Shown: positions 49,262 through 56,966, counted from the first letter of the stretch. The stretch: DNA of 64,000 bases from Candidatus Dormiibacterota bacterium (GCA_035544955.1 DASZZN010000051.1:62001-126000), one strand, 5' to 3'. Notes: generated from the letters alone by a model not told the origin. Numbers and translations are program-made.

Positions 49262-49471
49262 TCAGGTCTGGTCCTTCATGTAGGGGGCCGCGCGGCGCAG
49301 GCGCCGAGCATCCTTGCCGGTCAACACCAGCAGCTTGCTGTACTGCCGCTTCCGGCGCGGGCTCTTGTGACCGAGCAGGTGGCTCTTTTGGGCATGCGGC
49401 CGCACGATCTTGCCGGTCTTGGTCATGCGAAACCGCTTGGCCGACGCGCGATGAGTGCGAAGTTTAGGCAT
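49262..49471 (-). CDS. rpmI: Large-subunit ribosomal protein bL35
   Basis: 69-residue basic protein with [20 protein letters not shown] and [14 protein letters not shown], normal for L35. ATG start; lies between infC and rplT. Confidence 0.96.
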   Translation of the reverse strand: MPKLRTHRASAKRFRMTKTGKIVRPHAQKSHLLGHKSPRRKRQYSKLLVLTGKDARRLRRAAPYMKDQT

Positions 49472-49482
49472 CGATCGCTCCT

Positions 49483-50049
49483 TTAATTCGTCCGTGCCTG
49501 GGCTTGAGGCGGGGGCGGCGCTTGAGCGGCCGCCGCTGCGCCAGCCGGAGCCAGGATCATGATCATGTTTCGCCCTTCGAGCAACGGCATCCGCTCGACC
49601 GTGCTGATGGTCTTCAGTTCGAGCGCCATCCGGTCGAGCAGCTTCTTGCCGATGTCCTGGTGCACCATCTCGCGGCCGCGGAACATGATCGTCAACTTGA
49701 CCTTGTCCCCCTCTTCGAGGAAGGACTTGACAGCATGGAACTTCGTCTGAAAGTCATGCTCGCCGATCTTGGGACGGAGTTTCATTTCTTTGACCTTGAT
49801 GACGTTGTGCTTGCGGCGCCCATCTTTCTCTTTCTTGATGCTCTCGAATTTGAATTTGCCGTAATCCATGATCCGAGCCACCGGTGGCTGTGCCTGCGGA
49901 GCGACCTCCACCAGGTCCATCTCCCGCTCGATGGCCAGCGCTTTGGCGCGGTCGATCGGCAGGACACCCAATTGTTCGTTCCGATCGTCGATGACGCGGA
50001 CTTCGGCGGCGCGGATCTGGTCGTTGATCCGAAGTTCCCTAAATGCCGT
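49483..50049 (-). CDS. infC: Translation initiation factor IF-3, apparent ACG start
   Basis: Proofreads start codons and keeps subunits apart. N-terminal domain RINDQIRAAEVRVID...EQLGVLP and RIMDYGKFKFESIKKEK, C-terminal domain with LRPKIGEHDFQTK and GREMVHQDIG; an Ala/Pro/Gln tail ends the protein. The conserved N-terminus begins upstream of the first TTG (49971), and no ATG/GTG/TTG exists before the in-frame stop at 50053-50055. ACG 50049 lies 8 nt after AAGGAGG and gives 188 residues starting AFRELRIND. Rare start codons in infC, used for IF3 autoregulation, are established in E. coli (AUU). Confidence 0.95.
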   Translation of the reverse strand, partial: TAFRELRINDQIRAAEVRVIDDRNEQLGVLPIDRAKALAIEREMDLVEVAPQAQPPVARIMDYGKFKFESIKKEKDGRRKHNVIKVKEMKLRPKIGEHDFQTKFHAVKSFLEEGDKVKLTIMFRGREMVHQDIGKKLLDRMALELKTISTVERMPLLEGRNMIMILAPAGAAAAAQAPPPPQAQARTN

Positions 50050-50071
50050 GGATCAAGCCTCCTTCGAAAAC

Positions 50072-50097
50072 AAAAAAGATAGCCCTGAGGCTATCTT
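50072..50097 (-). terminator. Intrinsic terminator/attenuator in the infC leader
   Basis: Nine-bp stem AAGATAGCC-TCAG-GGCTATCTT on the minus strand with a six-T tail (50077-50072). It ends only about 8 nt before the infC ribosome site, so no promoter fits between; transcripts must read through it. This matches an attenuated leader as known for infC operons. Confidence 0.85.
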
Positions 50098-50164
50098 CGT
50101 CCGCTTGACCTCTTCGGCACCGGCCTGGAGGTGAGAGTTCGGACAGCCTCTCTTGGCAGGCGCG

Positions 50165-50173
50165 AGTATATCA
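50165..50173 (-). promoter_or_regulatory. Extended -10 promoter candidate for the infC operon
   Basis: TGATATACT on the minus strand fits the extended -10 pattern TGnTATAAT with one mismatch; its TGA is also the thrS stop codon. Start near 50157 gives a leader of about 108 nt containing the terminator. Confidence 0.5.
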
Positions 50174-51907
50174 CTCCAGCGGAAGCTGCGCTTCCCGCTC
50201 GAGCCGCGCCAGGAAGTCGTCGGTCCCGACCGACTCCTGCTCGCCGCCCTCACGCCGCCGGATGTTGAGGGCGCCCGCTTCCAGCTCCTTGTCGCCGACG
50301 ACGGCCATGTAAGGAGTCTTCTGCAGCTGCGCGTCGCGGATCTTTGCTTGCATGCGTTCGCTCCGCCCGTCCACCTCGACTCGCAGGTCGCGCTGCCGAA
50401 ACCGATCGGCGAGCTTGCCGACGGCCTCCAGGTGCCGGTCGGCGATCGGGATGAAGACGAGCTGCACCGGAGCCAGCCAGACGGGGAAGGCGCCGGCGTA
50501 CGTCTCGATCAGGTAGGCCATGAAGCGCTCCATCGAGCCGATCGGGGCTCGGTGGATCATCACCGGTCGCGCCATGGATTGCTCGGAGGTCACATACTCC
50601 AGGCCGAAGCGCTCCGGCATCAGGAAGTCGATCTGATTGGTCGAGAGCGAGAATTCGCGACCTATCGCGTCCTTGATCTGGACGTCCAGCTTCGGTCCGT
50701 AGAAGGCGGCCTCCCCTGGCGCTTCGACGAACGGATGGCCGGAGGCGCGCAGGGCCTCGCGGGCGGCGTCCTGGGCGCGCTCCCATACGGCGGGGTCCCC
50801 CATCCACTTGTTGCTGACGTCATCGCGAAGGGAGAGCCGGAAATGAAAGTCCTTGATGCCGAACGCCCGGTACACCTGCAGGATCAGCTCGATCACCCGC
50901 TCGAACTCCTCGTTGAGCTGATCGGGACGGCAGAAGATGTGGGCGTCGTTGATGGTGAAGGCGCGGACCCGGATCAGGCCGGAGACCTCACCAGACTTCT
51001 CATAGCGGTACACCGTCCCCAGCTCGGCAAGGCGCACCGGCAGGTCCCGGAAGCTGTAGGCCTTCCGCTGGAACACGCGGATGTGATGGGGACAGTTCAT
51101 CGGCCGGAGCTGCCACTCCTCGTCCTCCATCTCGGACGGGGCGTACATCGACTCCCGGTAGCGTTCGAAGTGCCCGCTGATCTTGTAGATCTCGAGACGG
51201 GCGATGTCCGGTGTCTTGACGTGCTGGTAACCCTGGCGTCGTTCCAGCCGCAGAATGAATTCCTCCATCTGGCGGCGGACGGCCGTGCCCCTGGGGGTCA
51301 ACAGGGGCAGCCCACGACCGACCATTTCGTCGACCAGGAACAGGTCGAGGTCCTTGCCCAGCTTGCGGTGGTCGCGCTTGGCGGCTTCCTCGAGCATCTT
51401 CAGGTGCTTCTCGAGCTCCGCCTCGGTCGGCAACGCGGTGCCGTAGATGCGGGTGAGCTGTTGGTTCTTCTCACTCCCCTTCCAGTACGCGCCGGCGATG
51501 GAGAGCAGACGGAAGGCGCCCAACTGGCCGGCGTTCGCGACGTGCGGACCCAGACAGAGGTCGACGAAGTCGCCGGTCCGATAGACGCGCGCCGTCGCCT
51601 CGGTGACCTTGTCGGCGATCAGCTCGACCTTGAGCGGCTGGTGCAGCCGCTGGAAGAGCGCGACCGCCTCCGCTCGCGGGATCTCCTCCTTCACGAAGGG
51701 CGGAGCCTGCTTGATGATCTCGCGCATCCTTGCCTCGATCCGTGGCAGAGCCTCGGGGAGGAGCCGATCCTTGAAGGCGAAGTCGTAGTAGAAACCCTCG
51801 TCGGTGGCCGGACCGATACCGATTTCGGTGCCGGGAAAGAGGTCCAGGACGGCGGCCGCCATCACGTGCGCGGTCGAATGGCGCAGGGTTTCCAGATCTT
51901 GACTCAT
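50171..51907 (-). CDS. thrS: Threonyl-tRNA synthetase lacking the TGS domain
   Basis: Class II synthetase, 578 residues. It starts directly at the second editing domain (LETLRHSTAHVMAAAV), so the N-terminal TGS domain of about 60 residues is absent. The catalytic core has zinc ligands in MNCPHHIRVF, motif 2 ELGTVYRYEKSGEVSGLIRVR, motif 3 around MIHRAPIGSMERF, and a C-terminal anticodon-binding domain. ATG 51907 follows GAGGGGTGAG 20 nt after a TATAAT. TGS-less enzymes occur in some lineages, so this need not be a truncation. Confidence 0.94.
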   Translation of the reverse strand: MSQDLETLRHSTAHVMAAAVLDLFPGTEIGIGPATDEGFYYDFAFKDRLLPEALPRIEARMREIIKQAPPFVKEEIPRAEAVALFQRLHQPLKVELIADKVTEATARVYRTGDFVDLCLGPHVANAGQLGAFRLLSIAGAYWKGSEKNQQLTRIYGTALPTEAELEKHLKMLEEAAKRDHRKLGKDLDLFLVDEMVGRGLPLLTPRGTAVRRQMEEFILRLERRQGYQHVKTPDIARLEIYKISGHFERYRESMYAPSEMEDEEWQLRPMNCPHHIRVFQRKAYSFRDLPVRLAELGTVYRYEKSGEVSGLIRVRAFTINDAHIFCRPDQLNEEFERVIELILQVYRAFGIKDFHFRLSLRDDVSNKWMGDPAVWERAQDAAREALRASGHPFVEAPGEAAFYGPKLDVQIKDAIGREFSLSTNQIDFLMPERFGLEYVTSEQSMARPVMIHRAPIGSMERFMAYLIETYAGAFPVWLAPVQLVFIPIADRHLEAVGKLADRFRQRDLRVEVDGRSERMQAKIRDAQLQKTPYMAVVGDKELEAGALNIRRREGGEQESVGTDDFLARLEREAQLPLE

Positions 51908-51932
51908 GGCTCACCCCTCACAGGTGCAGCCG

Positions 51933-51965
51933 ATTATACGGAGCGAGTCGGAACGGACCGGTCCG
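51933..51965 (-). promoter_or_regulatory. thrS promoter -10 with upstream palindrome
   Basis: Perfect TATAAT (51938-51933) without a good -35. A perfect 12-bp palindrome CGGACCGGTCCG (51954-51965) lies where the -35 would be, so a regulator could bind there. The leader is too short for a T-box. Confidence 0.5.
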
Positions 51966-51967
51966 GC

Positions 51968-52261
51968 TTAAACGGCGCGGAGTCGCTGCAGACCGGCCGG
52001 GATGTCTTCCCGGCCGAAGGTCCGGTCATCGAGCGACGCCTCGATGTCCCGATGGACCTGGAACATGAGAGGGAGCTGATGCGCCAGGGGAATGATCGGC
52101 GCGCGACGGGCCTGGCGTCGAAGGCGCTCTTGCCGGCTCGGGTCCATGGCACAGCACCGAATGCTGCAGTACTTGGCTGTTGCCTTCTTGACGGAGGCCT
52201 CGCATCCCGGACGAGCGCAGATCTTGAGCGAAGCGGTTTGCTTCAAACCGTGAGCGATCAA
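51968..52261 (-). CDS. Small Cys-rich (zinc-finger-like) protein
   Basis: 97-residue hypothetical protein. CARPGCEASVKKATAKYCSIRCCAMDP has a C-x4-C-x11-C-x3-C spacing that could bind zinc, followed by a basic RQERLRRQARR. TTG 52261 follows GGAGGG at 5-nt spacing. A good promoter lies about 90 nt upstream, and the leader holds a tandem repeat. Function unknown; nucleic-acid binding is plausible. Confidence 0.6.
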   Translation of the reverse strand: MIAHGLKQTASLKICARPGCEASVKKATAKYCSIRCCAMDPSRQERLRRQARRAPIIPLAHQLPLMFQVHRDIEASLDDRTFGREDIPAGLQRLRAV

Positions 52262-52275
52262 ACGTTTCCCTCCAA

Positions 52276-52326
52276 CTTCTTGCGTTCCCCGCCGAGACCA
52301 CCCTTCTTGCGGTCCCTGCCGAGACC
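52276..52326. repeat. 27-bp tandem repeat in the leader of the Cys-rich gene
   Basis: Two copies of a 24-bp block (52276-52299 and 52303-52326) with 22 of 24 identical bases, period 27 bp. On the minus strand they translate in one frame as GLGRDRKKG-GLGGERKKL and end at a TGA overlapping the TTG start of the Cys-rich gene. A palindrome GAGACCGGTCTC (52321-52332) overlaps copy two. Confidence 0.7.
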
Positions 52327-52348
52327 GGTCTCCCCTGACGCGTTATTG

Positions 52349-52376
52349 ATTATGCGCGCCCGTTCTTGTGTGTCAA
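52349..52376 (-). promoter_or_regulatory. Sigma-70 promoter upstream of the Cys-rich gene
   Basis: TTGACA (52376-52371), 16-nt spacer, CATAAT (52354-52349) on the minus strand: eleven of twelve consensus bases. Transcription would begin near 52342 and read through the tandem repeat. Confidence 0.75.
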
Positions 52377-52389
52377 GTGTCGGCCGCGA

Positions 52390-52432
52390 TTATCCACATC
52401 GCAACACCGGGCAGAGGAATAGCTGGGGATAA
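52390..52432. other. Pair of DnaA-box sequences
   Basis: TTATCCACA (52390-52398), a perfect DnaA box, and the inverted near-match TGGGGATAA (52424-52432) lie just upstream of the promoter of the Cys-rich gene. No dnaA, dnaN or rpmH is nearby, so this is more likely a regulatory or titration site than an origin. Confidence 0.5.
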
Positions 52433-52511
52433 GGTCGGCGGCGGGTCAACGGACGACGAAGAGGTGTAAAGAAAACGTTTGGCTCTCTTTGGCGCTGGCT
52501 AGTGCGGGTGA

Positions 52512-52943
52512 TTACAACGGCGTTGAGGGCGCTCGCGGCTTGAGCTTTCCCTCGCGGCGCTGCTGGAGCAGGTCACCCGCGAGCCGGGGGAGCGACGCCG
52601 CATCGTCGACGCCGCGGACCCAGATGCCGTCGGCACCGAACTTCTTGGCACGCCGCACCTGGTGAGGAAGAATGCAGAGCGCGATGATCAGCGGGCGCTC
52701 GAAACCCTGTGCTCCAGTGAGCACGCCGAATACGTACGCCGTGTCGGCTTCCCAGATGGCCATGTCTACCAGGACGGTCACGGGCTTGACGCGTTCGCAC
52801 AACTGCTGCACGTCCTGGTCGGGCAGCGCGGCCTGGGCCTGGAAGCCGCTATCGGCAAACAACTCTTGATAGGCGATCGCCTGGCGCGGATCGTTCTCGA
52901 AGATGAGGAGGCCGGCCGTGCTCGAGTCCGGGGCGATGCTCAT
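52512..52943 (-). CDS. Stand-alone response-regulator receiver-like protein
   Basis: 143 residues, CheY-like fold only: FENDP (acidic pocket), VLVDMAIWEAD with the likely phospho-acceptor Asp, and KKFGADGIWVRG with the conserved Lys. No output domain. The acidic pocket has N-D rather than D-D, so phosphorylation may be altered. ATG start; an extended -10 (TGCAATAAT) lies just upstream. No kinase gene is adjacent. Confidence 0.75.
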   Translation of the reverse strand: MSIAPDSSTAGLLIFENDPRQAIAYQELFADSGFQAQAALPDQDVQQLCERVKPVTVLVDMAIWEADTAYVFGVLTGAQGFERPLIIALCILPHQVRRAKKFGADGIWVRGVDDAASLPRLAGDLLQQRREGKLKPRAPSTPL

Positions 52944-52954
52944 CGTCGACCGAA

Positions 52955-52963
52955 ATTATTGCA
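52955..52963 (-). promoter_or_regulatory. Extended -10 candidate for the receiver gene
   Basis: TGCAATAAT on the minus strand, matching TGnTATAAT with one mismatch, about 12 nt before ATG 52943. The transcript would have an almost absent leader. Confidence 0.35.
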
Positions 52964-53025
52964 TGCGCCATGCCCGTAAGAGATTGGTCCCGGTTGCGTT
53001 AAGACAGTCAAACCGCCCTTCGCTC

Positions 53026-53056
53026 AAAATCCCCGGGTACAGCGCCCGGGGATTTT
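53026..53056. terminator. Bidirectional intrinsic terminator
   Basis: A perfect 12-bp stem AAAATCCCCGGG/CCCGGGGATTTT with a 7-nt loop. It follows the threonine dehydratase gene on the minus strand (stop at 53058) with a short T4 tail, and has T6 on the plus strand. Confidence 0.88.
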
Positions 53057-53057
53057 T

Positions 53058-54008
53058 TCATGTCGCGAGCCAGGCGCTGAGTCGCGGGCCGTCGAGGTTG
53101 CCACCGCTCAGGATGATGACAACCGGCCGCTGGATCGGGCGGTCGGCTAGCAACGCCGCCATCGCGGCTGCCCCGGCGGGCTCCACGACCAGCTTGGCGC
53201 CGAGGGCGATGAGCTTGAGCGCCTCGATGATCGCCGCGTCGCTAACGGTGCGCACCTCGTCGACGTAGCGCTGAATCAGCGCCAGGGTAAATGGTCGAGT
53301 GTAGGGCGCCGCCAGGCCATCGGCGACGGTGTCCAGCCGCGATGGCACGACCGGGTGACCAGCGGCGAGGCTCTCGCTCACGCAGGGGGCCTGCTCGGGC
53401 TCGACGCCGATGATGCGGGTCGCCGGGCGCTGCTGCTTGACGGCGACGGCGATGCCCGAGATCAAGCCACCGCCGCCGATCGGGACGACCACCGTGCGAA
53501 CGTCGGGGACCGCCGCCAGGAACTCGAGGCCGACGGTGCCTTGCCCGGCTACGACGGCCGGGTCGTCGAACGGGTGGACGAGGTGAAGATCACGGGCGCG
53601 CTGTTCGGCCTCCAGGCGTTCCTGCCATTGCGCGAGCGGTGTGAAAACGATCTCTGCGCCGTAGCGGCGGATTGCCTCGAGCTTGGTGATCGGCGCGTCT
53701 TCCCGGACAACGACGACGCACCGGGTCCCGACCACCTGCGCCGCGTAGGCCAGCGCCAGACCGTGGTTTCCGGCGGACAGCGTGATGACGCCACGGTCAC
53801 GCTGCTCGGGACTCAGCTGCAGGACGGCATTGACGGCACCCCTCACCTTGAAGGAGCCGGTCCGCTGCAAGTTCTCGGCCTTCAGCCAAACGCCCGCACC
53901 CGCAAGCGCCTCGCCGGACAGGGTCGGCGTCTTCACGACATGGGGCTGAATCCGATCGGCGGCGGCGCGGATGTCCGCCAGGGAGAGCAGCTCGGCTTCG
54001 ACTGCCAT
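53058..54008 (-). CDS. Threonine/serine dehydratase-like PLP enzyme
   Basis: Fold-type II PLP enzyme, 316 residues. The lysine that binds PLP lies in TGSFKVRGA, the phosphate-binding loop is PIGGGGLISG, and SAGNHGLALAYAA is conserved. There is no C-terminal ACT domain, so it is not feedback-regulated IlvA; catabolic threonine dehydratase or serine racemase are the best options. ATG start, terminator directly after the stop. Confidence 0.88.
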   Translation of the reverse strand: MAVEAELLSLADIRAAADRIQPHVVKTPTLSGEALAGAGVWLKAENLQRTGSFKVRGAVNAVLQLSPEQRDRGVITLSAGNHGLALAYAAQVVGTRCVVVVREDAPITKLEAIRRYGAEIVFTPLAQWQERLEAEQRARDLHLVHPFDDPAVVAGQGTVGLEFLAAVPDVRTVVVPIGGGGLISGIAVAVKQQRPATRIIGVEPEQAPCVSESLAAGHPVVPSRLDTVADGLAAPYTRPFTLALIQRYVDEVRTVSDAAIIEALKLIALGAKLVVEPAGAAAMAALLADRPIQRPVVIILSGGNLDGPRLSAWLAT

Positions 54009-54174
54009 GCGCTAGACGGTAGCGGGTTTACGGCAGCCTGGGGCCGTGCAACAGAACGTAGTCGAGCAGCTGCGCCAGCCACTGCCGAAGGCGAGTCGCC
54101 CGGGATGCCATACGTGTACAACGCAGAACTCCCCACGAATTGGCACATCACCAGGGCAGCTCGTTGGCAGGGGC

Positions 54175-54251
54175 TGGTGGGCGCAACAGGAGTCGAACCT
54201 GTGACCTCTTCCTTGTCATGGAAGCGCTCGTACCAACTGAGCTATGCGCCC
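54175..54251 (-). tRNA. tRNA-Val (GAC)
   Basis: Full cloverleaf on the minus strand: acceptor GGGCGCA/TGCGCCC, D-arm TAGCTCAGTTGG, anticodon stem CTTCC/GGAAG with loop ATGACAA giving anticodon GAC, and T-loop GGTTCGACTCC. Discriminator A and an encoded CCA (54177-54175). Confidence 0.96.
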
Positions 54252-54311
54252 TTGCGCGCGAGTTTACCGTACTGGCCCCGAATACGGACTGTCTCGTCGA
54301 ATCGCGCGTGA

Positions 54312-54767
54312 TCAAAACACGGCTATTTCGAAACTCTCGAGGACCACCTTCTGACACAGGAGTACCACAACTCCGATTGGGACTGCGAACACGAGGACGG
54401 CGAGCCCGATTAACGTGACCTGATGGTCAGTTGCTAGCAGGGTCCCCAGGAGGAATGCCCCAAAGACTGCAACCTGGGGTAATTGCAACGTGAAGGCAAG
54501 GTACCAAGCCACACTCCACCCGCGCCAAACGCCGACCCCGCTCGCAATGGTCAGCGCAACCCAGCTTGCCAAGCCGAGCCGAACCCAGGGGATGAATGAA
54601 TCGTACATGTGGCTTACCGACGATCCCCAGCTCATGCCGGGGGGGACCGGATGCGGAGAAGGAGGTTCTGGCGCGATCGTTATCGCCCAACTTGCATAAC
54701 CTACGGCTTCAATCGCCACAAGCGTCAGCAGCACAATGAGCAGCCGATATGACGGTCGCGGCCTCAT
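54312..54767 (-). CDS. Hypothetical four-helix membrane protein
   Basis: 151 residues with four hydrophobic helices (LLIVLLTLVAIEAVGYASW, then three between about 65 and 145). A Pro-rich loop follows helix one. I do not recognise it. It lies between the MFS transporter and tRNA-Val. Confidence 0.65.
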   Translation of the reverse strand: MRPRPSYRLLIVLLTLVAIEAVGYASWAITIAPEPPSPHPVPPGMSWGSSVSHMYDSFIPWVRLGLASWVALTIASGVGVWRGWSVAWYLAFTLQLPQVAVFGAFLLGTLLATDHQVTLIGLAVLVFAVPIGVVVLLCQKVVLESFEIAVF

Positions 54768-54780
54768 CTTGCTGTAACGG

Positions 54781-56157
54781 CTAGAGCCGGGCTGTTCCGT
54801 CCTTGGAGAGGGTCGGCGGCACCAGCGGACTGCGACGGCCGGCCAACGCCGAGATCAGACCGCTCCCGACCAGCAGGCAGCCCATGCCGAAGATGACCCA
54901 GGTGACGCCGAAGAGGTCGGCGAGGCCGCCAGCCAGCAGGATGGGGACGGCGACGGCGGCGTTGACCACCGTGAACATCGCGCCGAAGATGCGGCCGCGC
55001 AGTTCCGCTTCCGTCTTTTCCTGCAAGACCGTGAAGGCCGGGATGAAGAGCATGCCGAATTCCAGGCCGCCGATGAACCCGAAGACCACCGGGAAGGAAA
55101 CCAGCAGCCACTTGACGCCGAGCTGCTCCAATAGGTATGGGACTGAAGCCATCAGCATCAGCGTGGCGCCGGCGGAGAGTAACCCGCCGATCAGGAGGCG
55201 GCTGCGCCGGAAGTGGCGCCCATACTGGCCCAGGTAGAACGCGGCCGCCAGCATCCCGATCACGGCCGGGGCCAGGAAGAGGTAGACGTCGGTGACCTGC
55301 AGGTGGAGCACCGTGCTCATATAGCTGGGCGCCAGCACGAAGATCGAGAAGATCACCGCGATCGTCAGGCTCAACTGCAGCACCGCGAAACGCACCAGGG
55401 GACGCGCCGCGATGTAGGCGATGCCCTCCCGGAGCTCATAAAGGATATCGGTCTTCACCTCTGGTGTCTCGTGGCTGCGAGCGCGCAGGTCACTCTTGAC
55501 CAGGTAGATGAGCCAGGCCGCCAGCAGGAAGAGGGCGGCGGCGATCCAATAGGGCGAGTTGGTACCGAGAAAGCGCACGGCGAGGGTTGAGAGCGGCACG
55601 GCGATCAGCAGGGTGACGATCACCGTGCTGGTGAACATCGAGGTGGCGGTCATCAGCTCCTCGGTCCCGACGATGAAGGGGATGGATGCCGCTTCCGCCG
55701 GCGCGAAGATCTGGCCGACCGCGGCAAACAGAAAGATGATGACGAAGAGGTGCCAGGTGACGTGCTCGAAGTAGGGGGTGACCTGGCTGAGTGGGATGAG
55801 CAGAATCAAGCCGCCTCGGATCGCGTTGGTGAAGAACATCAAGCGCTTCTTGTCGTGGCGGTCGGCGTACACGCCGGCCAGCGGGCTGAGAAAGACCGAC
55901 GGAAAGGTGTACGCGAGGAAGAGCGCTGCGCCGTGAGTGCTCGCCCGGCTGATGCTGTAGGTCAGGATGAGCAGGGCGAACATCAAGAACTTGTCGGCCA
56001 GTTGCGAGGCGACCTGCGCCGACCAGATCAGCCGGAAGTCGCGATTGGCAAGCACTGTCCGAAAGCCCGGCTGAGGAAGGATGATGTCGCGCGGGTCCCG
56101 ACCCGCGCCGACCTCGTCTGGCTCCTTCAAGGCGCCTAAATCGTAGCTACTTGTCAC
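54781..56157 (-). CDS. Major facilitator superfamily transporter (MFS_3/enterobactin-exporter-like)
   Basis: 458 residues with twelve predicted membrane helices in two halves. Typical MFS loop GVYADRHDKKRLMF between helices 2 and 3, and FRLIWSAQVASQLADKFL at the start. The central loop is charged (KSDLRARSHETPEVKTD). Efflux of a small molecule is likely; substrate unknown. GTG start overlaps the rsmA stop (GTGA), an unusual partner for rsmA. Confidence 0.88.
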   Translation of the reverse strand: MTSSYDLGALKEPDEVGAGRDPRDIILPQPGFRTVLANRDFRLIWSAQVASQLADKFLMFALLILTYSISRASTHGAALFLAYTFPSVFLSPLAGVYADRHDKKRLMFFTNAIRGGLILLIPLSQVTPYFEHVTWHLFVIIFLFAAVGQIFAPAEAASIPFIVGTEELMTATSMFTSTVIVTLLIAVPLSTLAVRFLGTNSPYWIAAALFLLAAWLIYLVKSDLRARSHETPEVKTDILYELREGIAYIAARPLVRFAVLQLSLTIAVIFSIFVLAPSYMSTVLHLQVTDVYLFLAPAVIGMLAAAFYLGQYGRHFRRSRLLIGGLLSAGATLMLMASVPYLLEQLGVKWLLVSFPVVFGFIGGLEFGMLFIPAFTVLQEKTEAELRGRIFGAMFTVVNAAVAVPILLAGGLADLFGVTWVIFGMGCLLVGSGLISALAGRRSPLVPPTLSKDGTARL

Positions 56158-56966
56158 CGATCGCGCTCATTCTCGAAAAGTCGCCTCCATTCCTCGAGCG
56201 TCAAGGTCTCGGCGCGGCGCGCCGGGTCGATGCCTATAACGCTCAGCCGGGCACGAGCCTCCGTACCGCTGGTGCCCCGCCTTCGACCCAGCACAAACGT
56301 CAGCTGCTTGCGACGAGCCTGGAAGAAGGGTGTGACGAATTGGAAGAAGCTGGCCAGGTCGGCGCGTGGGACCGCAGGCTCGGCCTCGGGGATGATGCGC
56401 ACCAGGGCCGAATCAACCCGCGGGAGCGGCAGGAAGGCACTACGCGGGACGCGGAGGGTTAGCTCAGGCCGACCGTAGACGCGAACACCCAGCGTGGCGA
56501 GGCTCCAGTCGCCCGCTGGGGCCACCAGGCGCTCCGCCACCTCCTTCTGCACCAGCAGGTCGATACGAGCCGGTGGCAGTGGTTGCTCCAACAGGTGGAC
56601 GAAGAGCGCACCTGTGAGGTTGTAGGGAATATTGCCCGCAACCCGGTAGGGCGAGGGCAGCAGCTCGCTGACCGCCGTGCGCAGGATGTCGGCCTCGATG
56701 ATCCGGACATTTGACCGATCCCGCAGCGCCAGGCCCAACGCCTTGACGCAGGCGGGATCGATCTCGACTCCCGCCACGGCTCGTGCCCGGCTCGCCAGTT
56801 CGACCGTGAGCGCGCCCAGACCGGGACCGACCTCGACCATCCGGTCCGTGGGCGCGATCTCGAGCGCTTCGACGATCCGGTCGAGTTGCGACCGGTCGGC
56901 AAGAAAGTTCTGTCCCCAACGCCGCAGGTAGCGAACTCCGAAGCGGCGGGCCACGCCCCGGATCAC
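56154..56966 (-). CDS. rsmA: 16S rRNA dimethyladenosine transferase (KsgA)
   Basis: Dimethylates A1518/A1519 of 16S rRNA. 270 residues with LRRWGQNFLADRSQLDRIV, motif I MVEVGPGLGALTVEL, motif IV VAGNIPYNLTGALF and PLPRVDSALVRI. GTG 56966 has no ribosome site; the frame stays open upstream with a plausible extension (RPLDLADPS), so the start may lie a few codons earlier. The metG-tatD-rsmA order is classical. Confidence 0.94.
   Translation of the reverse strand: MIRGVARRFGVRYLRRWGQNFLADRSQLDRIVEALEIAPTDRMVEVGPGLGALTVELASRARAVAGVEIDPACVKALGLALRDRSNVRIIEADILRTAVSELLPSPYRVAGNIPYNLTGALFVHLLEQPLPPARIDLLVQKEVAERLVAPAGDWSLATLGVRVYGRPELTLRVPRSAFLPLPRVDSALVRIIPEAEPAVPRADLASFFQFVTPFFQARRKQLTFVLGRRRGTSGTEARARLSVIGIDPARRAETLTLEEWRRLFENERDR

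Noticed and set aside
50153-52432. 759-residue plus-strand open frame antisense to thrS
   Set aside because: Composition is that of an antisense GC-rich frame; thrS on the other strand is unambiguous.
52340-52511. Chromosomal origin at the DnaA boxes
   Set aside because: Only two boxes, no extended AT-rich unwinding region, and no dnaA-dnaN-rpmH neighbourhood.
54028-54111. 27-residue ORF between the dehydratase and tRNA-Val
   Set aside because: Has an ATG and amphipathic sequence but no ribosome site and no recognisable family; too short to support.
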